NCBI GenBank assembly: GCA_035444205.1
Contig: DAOMOD010000162.1
Span: forward strand, 1 to 9,335
DNA from: DAOMOD01 sp035444205
Lineage (GTDB): Bacteria; Pseudomonadota; Gammaproteobacteria; Xanthomonadales; BPKI01
Length of the DNA stretch: 9,335 nt
Direction of reading: 5' to 3'
The notes under the pieces are model-generated. The model saw only the letters and a program-made list of their open reading frames with translations, did no database searches and was not told the DNA's origin. The translations under genes and the position numbers were made by a program. Position 1 is the first letter of the stretch. Every line of letters begins with the position of its first letter. Shown in pieces: positions 6,064-9,335 of this stretch.

Positions 6064-8595
6064 TCAGGAAGGCGGCCAGACGCCGTCCCAGTTCTCCGCG
6101 GGGGCATGGGCACGAAGCTGCCGGCAGCGCTCGATGTACATTCCGCTCACCGGATCCGCAGCCGATTCGCCGAGGGCCTCCTCGAAGCAGGCGATGGCGG
6201 CATCCCACTGGTGGCGCCGGTACGCCTCGCGACCGGCACCGAAGGCCTCGAGCGCACCGGCAGACAGCGAATCGTTCCCGGCGAGAATCTGGAACAGGAC
6301 GACGGGCTCCACCTTGCCCTTGACGCGCAGGCGGTCGACTTCGCGGCTGCGGTAGTTGCCGTGCAGTGCGTCCATGGTCTGGCCGCTGACCAGCAGTTGC
6401 GCCCCGTAGGTCTTGGTGGCCGACTCCAGTCGCGAGGCCAGATTCACCGTGTCGCCGATCACCGTGTAATCCATGCGTTTGGGCGAGCCGATGTTGCCGG
6501 CCACCAGTTCGCCGGTACTGAGTCCGATGCCCATGCCCACCGCGTCCTGTCCGCGCCGACCTCTGACACGATTGAAGTGATCGAGCCGCGCCAGCATGCT
6601 GAGCGCGGCACGCACCGCGTGGTCGGCATCTTCTGATCCGGCGAACGGTACGCCGAACACCGCCATGATGGCGTCTCCGATGTACTTGTCCAGGATACCG
6701 TGGTGCTGGCTGATGGCGTCCGCCATCACCGAGAAGTACTCGTTGAGCATGGCCACGGTCTCGCGCGCGCCCATGCGCTCGGAGATGGTGGTGAAGTCGC
6801 GGATGTCGCTGAACAGCACGGTGGCTACCTGGCTGACCCCACCCAGGTTGCTGTCCTTGTCGGCGAGCACCTGCTCAGCCACCTGTGGCGGCAGGTAGCG
6901 CGACAGGGTATTGCGCACGCGCTTCTCTTCGGTGACGTCCTCCAGCACCAGCATGGAGCCGATGTTCTGGTCCTCCAGATCGGCCAGCGGCACGCGCATC
7001 AGGTTCACCGCGCGACTGCTGCCGTCGGCAAGGACCATGGTGGTGTCCGCAAGGTAGGTCTCTCCGGCCTCGCTCCACAGCGTCTGCCACCACGGATTGT
7101 CGTCGCCGAGCACCCTGGTGAAGGGCAATCCTTCCAGTTGCGCCGGCTGCCCCAGCAGTGCCCGCGCCGCCTGGTTGGCCTTGACCACGCGCTGCTCCGC
7201 ATCCAGGGTCACCACGCCGTTGCTCAGGCTGCGCAGGATGCTCTCGTTGTAACGCCTTGCGCGGTCGAGGTCGGCGAACAACTGCGCGTTCACCAGCGCC
7301 ACCGCGGCTTGCGCCGCGAATGCGCGCAGGCGCCGCGCATCATCCCCGCTGAAGGTGCCACGGGTACGATTGAGCGCCTGGATCACACCGATGACGCAGC
7401 CGTCGCGGTCGATCACCGGGACGCACAGCAGGCTCTCGGTGCGGTACCCGGTGAGCAGGTCGAAATCGGGATTGAAGCGCGGATCGGCGTAGGCGTCGGG
7501 CACGACCAGCGATTCGCCCGTCGTGAACACGTGCCCGGCGATGCCCTGATCGGCGGCGAACCGCAACTCCTGATCGACGCCCTCGGCGATCTTGCCCCAC
7601 AGTTCGCCGCGTTTCGGATCGTGCAGGAACAGGCTTACGCGATCGGCCTCCACGAAGTCGCGGGTGGTGGCGACGATACGTGCCAGCAGCCGGTCCAGCA
7701 CCAGTTCGGTGGCCAGCGCGATGCTGACCTCGAACAGTTCGCTTTGCTCGCGGTGGGCGCGCCTGAGCGACTCGATCATGCGATTGGTCTTGGCCGCGAT
7801 CAGGCTGAATTCGTCGCGGGTGATGATCGGCACGCGCGTGTCGAGGTCGCCCCGGGCGACATGATCGAGGCCATCGATCTGCAGGCGCAGCATGTAGGCC
7901 AGGTTCTGCCCGTAGGCCCACAGCAGGCGCACCGACAACAGCAGCACCACGCCGATGATGAAGGCCATGTCGATGAACACGGCGCGGCGCAGGTACCAGT
8001 GCGGCTCGTCGTGGATGTGCGCGATCAGGTAGTCGATGTCCTTGATCACCACCAGTGCGGCGACGATGCCGGCGAACACCGCGATGCCGCTGAAGATGAG
8101 GATCAGGCGATCGGTGATGGGAAAGATGCGCCGCCCCTCGTCGACCAGCGCATGGGCAAGGCCGGGAGTGCGCCGCTCGCGCCTGAGTCCGTTGTCGAGG
8201 CCGGCGAACAGCCCGAACATGGCGCAGCCGACCAGCACCTTGAGGCCGGACTCCAGCGGAAAGCCCTGCACGTAGTGGTTGTACAGGGCGATACCGATCC
8301 CGACTGCGAGAAACAGGCCGAGGTCGATGAAGAACTGGTAGACGGACAGCGTGAACGGCTCGCCCGCGGGCATCAGTCGCTCTTCGAACACGAGCTTGAG
8401 AAGCAGTGCCGCGCCAAACCCGATGCCGAACGTGACCAGTACCGACCATGCATCGAGCGAGGCGATAAAGGGGCAGACGCGGATGCCGTAGAAGCCGAGC
8501 ACGGCGATGGCGACGACAAAGTACATGACGGCAAGCGCGTGGTCGTGCCGCACTTCGCCGTCCACATCCGCCTTGGCCGATGCCGTCGATTTCAC
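6064..8595 (-). CDS. Membrane adenylate cyclase (class III): 6 TM-HAMP-GAF-PAS-cyclase-TPR-like tail
   Basis: An 843-residue enzyme predicted to make cAMP from ATP at the inner membrane. Six hydrophobic segments lie at about residues 19-39, 46-69, 80-107, 113-133, 161-183 and 201-222. They are followed by a HAMP linker (about 225-282, with RGDLDTRVP and DEFSLIAAKTNRM), a GAF domain (about 288-445), a PAS domain (about 451-565), the linker RYLPPQVAEQVL and the cyclase domain (about 590-770). Catalytic residues are all present: metal Asp597 (FSDIRDF) and Asp641 (KYIGDA), adenine-contacting Lys637, Thr711 (YTVIGD), and Asn718/Arg722 (NLASR). Lys plus Thr is the class IIIb adenylyl pattern, not guanylyl. 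The tail (about 775-843) has a TPR-like helix pair and the ending NWDGVW, usual in this cyclase group. The start is a GTG at 8595 with no Shine-Dalgarno; a later GTG at codon 11 is less attractive. The gene lies 80 bases after lemA and 95 before the propeller gene on the same strand. GAF carries a near-canonical NKFDE motif. Confidence 0.93.
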   Translation of the reverse strand: MKSTASAKADVDGEVRHDHALAVMYFVVAIAVLGFYGIRVCPFIASLDAWSVLVTFGIGFGAALLLKLVFEERLMPAGEPFTLSVYQFFIDLGLFLAVGIGIALYNHYVQGFPLESGLKVLVGCAMFGLFAGLDNGLRRERRTPGLAHALVDEGRRIFPITDRLILIFSGIAVFAGIVAALVVIKDIDYLIAHIHDEPHWYLRRAVFIDMAFIIGVVLLLSVRLLWAYGQNLAYMLRLQIDGLDHVARGDLDTRVPIITRDEFSLIAAKTNRMIESLRRAHREQSELFEVSIALATELVLDRLLARIVATTRDFVEADRVSLFLHDPKRGELWGKIAEGVDQELRFAADQGIAGHVFTTGESLVVPDAYADPRFNPDFDLLTGYRTESLLCVPVIDRDGCVIGVIQALNRTRGTFSGDDARRLRAFAAQAAVALVNAQLFADLDRARRYNESILRSLSNGVVTLDAEQRVVKANQAARALLGQPAQLEGLPFTRVLGDDNPWWQTLWSEAGETYLADTTMVLADGSSRAVNLMRVPLADLEDQNIGSMLVLEDVTEEKRVRNTLSRYLPPQVAEQVLADKDSNLGGVSQVATVLFSDIRDFTTISERMGARETVAMLNEYFSVMADAISQHHGILDKYIGDAIMAVFGVPFAGSEDADHAVRAALSMLARLDHFNRVRGRRGQDAVGMGIGLSTGELVAGNIGSPKRMDYTVIGDTVNLASRLESATKTYGAQLLVSGQTMDALHGNYRSREVDRLRVKGKVEPVVLFQILAGNDSLSAGALEAFGAGREAYRRHQWDAAIACFEEALGESAADPVSGMYIERCRQLRAHAPAENWDGVWPPS

Positions 8596-8601
8596 CGCAC
8601 A

Positions 8602-8610
8602 AGTATCGCA
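8602..8610 (-). promoter_or_regulatory. Candidate extended -10 promoter of the cyclase gene, leaderless start
   Basis: On the minus strand TGC (8610-8608) is followed directly by GATACT (8607-8602), four of six matches to TATAAT plus the extended-10 TGn. Only six bases separate it from the GTG start codon at 8595, so transcription would begin at or next to the start codon. This fits the lack of a ribosome-binding site upstream of that GTG. No good -35 box is visible at 17 bases, which is tolerable for an extended -10 promoter. The evidence is a single short match. Confidence 0.35.
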
Positions 8611-8630
8611 TGGCGTGCCGGTGACGCAGC

Positions 8631-8667
8631 GGCTTTGAGCCTGCCCGCCGCGCCCGCGTCCCGGCGG
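8631..8667 (-). terminator. Two short GC hairpins after the lemA stop codon
   Basis: In the 80 bases between lemA and the cyclase gene, CCGCCG (8645-8650) can pair with CGGCGG (8662-8667) around an 11-base loop, and GGCT (8631-8634) with AGCC (8638-8641) around TTG. Read on the minus strand they begin eight bases after the lemA stop. There is no U-tract, so this is at most a weak attenuator or an mRNA 3'-end stabiliser, and chance pairing in GC-rich sequence is a real alternative. Confidence 0.2.
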
Positions 8668-8675
8668 CGCATGTC

Positions 8676-9230
8676 TCAGCCCAGACCTTCCACTCGGGGC
8701 GCGGCGCGATCGCCCGCCTCATAGAACTCCGCTTCCCTGAAGCTGAAGGCCCTGGCCACGATCAGGTCGGGAATACTCTGGATGCGGGTGTTGTACTGGC
8801 GCACCGCACCGTTGTAGAAGCGTCGTGCGTACTGCAGGTGATCCTCGACCGCGACCAGCTCGCTCTGCAGCTTGAGGAAGTTCTCGCTGGCCTTGAGATC
8901 GGGATAGTTCTCCTTCAGCGCGAAGACGCGCGACAGCGCCTGCTCCATGGCGCCCTCCACTGCCGCCAGCCGCGCCGGACTGTCGAGACCCACCGCCTGC
9001 GTGCGCAGCTCGGTCACGGCCTCCAGCAATGTGCGCTCATGCGAAGCATAGCCCTGCACGGCGGCCACCAGTTGTGGCACCAGGTCGTGGCGCCGGGTGA
9101 GTTGCACGTCGATGTCGGCCCAACCCGCCCTTACCTGATTGCGGTCGCGCACCAGGCGGTTGAAGACCCACACCGCCCACAGCAGTACCGCCAGCAACAG
9201 CAGCAGCGGCAGGATCAAGAGCAAGTCCAT
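8676..9230 (-). CDS. lemA: LemA family membrane protein
   Basis: A 184-residue protein, the usual length for LemA. An N-terminal membrane helix (about residues 3-23, LLILPLLLLLAVLLWAVWVF) is followed by a long helical cytoplasmic or periplasmic domain. Family signatures are clear and in order: NRLVRDRNQVRAGWADIDVQ, then LTRRHDLVPQLVAAVQGYASHE (about residues 45-66), NYPDLKASENFLKLQSEL near residue 110, RRFYNGAVRQYNTRIQSIPD and a final AFSFREAEFYEA. The molecular function of LemA proteins is not established; the Thermotoga structure is a helical bundle, and genes often neighbour TPM-domain or HtpX-like membrane protease genes, none of which is seen here. The ATG at 9230 is preceded by GGGAG at five bases, and the membrane helix begins at once, so the start is well supported. 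It is the first gene of a minus-strand series continuing into the cyclase and the propeller gene. Confidence 0.95.
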   Translation of the reverse strand: MDLLLILPLLLLLAVLLWAVWVFNRLVRDRNQVRAGWADIDVQLTRRHDLVPQLVAAVQGYASHERTLLEAVTELRTQAVGLDSPARLAAVEGAMEQALSRVFALKENYPDLKASENFLKLQSELVAVEDHLQYARRFYNGAVRQYNTRIQSIPDLIVARAFSFREAEFYEAGDRAAPRVEGLG

Positions 9231-9235
9231 GGCGT

Positions 9236-9240
9236 CTCCC
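9236..9240 (-). promoter_or_regulatory. Ribosome-binding site of lemA
   Basis: GGGAG on the minus strand, five bases before the ATG at 9230. It supports that start and contrasts with the cyclase gene, which lacks such a site. Confidence 0.6.
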
Positions 9241-9259
9241 GGGATTCACAAGTGCGCGA

Positions 9260-9284
9260 AGTATGACCGAGCCCCCGCGGGGGC
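9260..9284 (-). promoter_or_regulatory. Possible lemA promoter with 14-bp perfect palindrome
   Basis: CATACT on the minus strand (9265-9260) is a -10-like box about 30 bases before the lemA start. Just upstream lies GCCCCCGCGGGGGC (9271-9284), a perfect 14-bp palindrome occupying the expected -10/-35 spacer, with TTGCCC as a poor -35 overlapping its far end at a short 15-base spacing. A dyad in this position could be an operator, or the stem of a hairpin ending a transcript entering from the right edge. The remaining bases 9285-9335 show no gene or recognisable signal. Confidence 0.3.
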
Positions 9285-9335
9285 AACAGCATCGGCGATA
9301 CAGTGCGGCATCCGCCTGCCGACCCCGTAAGTCGC

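Noticed and set aside
5969..6208. 80-residue N-terminal extension of the propeller protein
   Set aside because: It would overlap the cyclase coding end, is Arg/Pro-rich, and would place the export segment internally. The ATG at 5968 has a strong ribosome-binding site.
3431..6355. 974-codon plus-strand open frame covering the propeller gene
   Set aside because: It is antisense to a protein with an export signal, Asp-boxes and a good ribosome-binding site. Its translation is a compositionally skewed Gly/Val/His/Arg-rich sequence with no domain pattern, as expected opposite a GC-rich gene.
6700..8724. 674-codon plus-strand open frame opposite the cyclase gene
   Set aside because: Antisense to a cyclase with all catalytic residues intact. 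The product has no recognisable domain and runs past the gene into the lemA end.
9139..9330. 63-codon plus-strand frame at the right edge
   Set aside because: It lies largely antisense to the N-terminus of lemA, crosses the lemA promoter region, and encodes a Ser/Arg/Thr-rich sequence without a ribosome-binding site.

Overview
The window is GC-rich, densely coding bacterial chromosome. Codon choice is strongly G/C-ending, and the genes are typical of a free-living gammaproteobacterium of the Xanthomonadales/Lysobacterales type (Lysobacter, Dokdonella or Rhodanobacter relatives). The clade guess rests on three things: the base composition, the style of the signalling proteins, and the C-terminal tail LFRDGFESP on the exported propeller protein, which I remember from secreted proteins of that order. 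It is an inference; there is no rRNA or other marker gene here. I see no tRNA, rRNA, CRISPR array, insertion sequence, integrase or phage gene.

The layout is two convergent blocks meeting near 3233-3265. On the + strand are (1) the C-terminal part of a TPR/helical-repeat signalling protein cut by the left edge (2-1081), resembling the C-terminal half of AAA-ATPase/adenylate-cyclase or kinase/AAA proteins; and (2) a membrane Ser/Thr protein kinase with an extracytoplasmic helical linker and a C-terminal SUMF1/FGE-like domain (1160-3232). On the - strand, read from the right edge, are (3) a LemA-family membrane protein (8676-9230); (4) a class III adenylate cyclase with six predicted membrane helices, HAMP, GAF, PAS, cyclase domain and a short TPR-like tail (6064-8595); and (5) a 901-residue exported BNR/Asp-box beta-propeller protein (3263-5968).

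The window therefore concentrates signal-transduction membrane proteins: a kinase that probably senses periplasmic conditions, a cyclase that integrates membrane, small-molecule and PAS inputs into cAMP, and a TPR scaffold of a type usually fused to such enzymes. Whether they act together is not shown by the sequence. The three minus-strand genes are co-directional with gaps of 80 and 95 bases, so they could be co-transcribed. However, a candidate extended -10 sits directly at the GTG start of the cyclase gene and suggests its own, possibly leaderless, transcript.

I found no clearly new system. The points most worth checking are the C-terminal tail of the propeller protein, the four-cysteine SUMF1-like sensor domain on the kinase, the cyclase architecture with a near-canonical NKFDE motif in its GAF domain, and short regulatory-looking repeats upstream of the kinase, cyclase and lemA genes.
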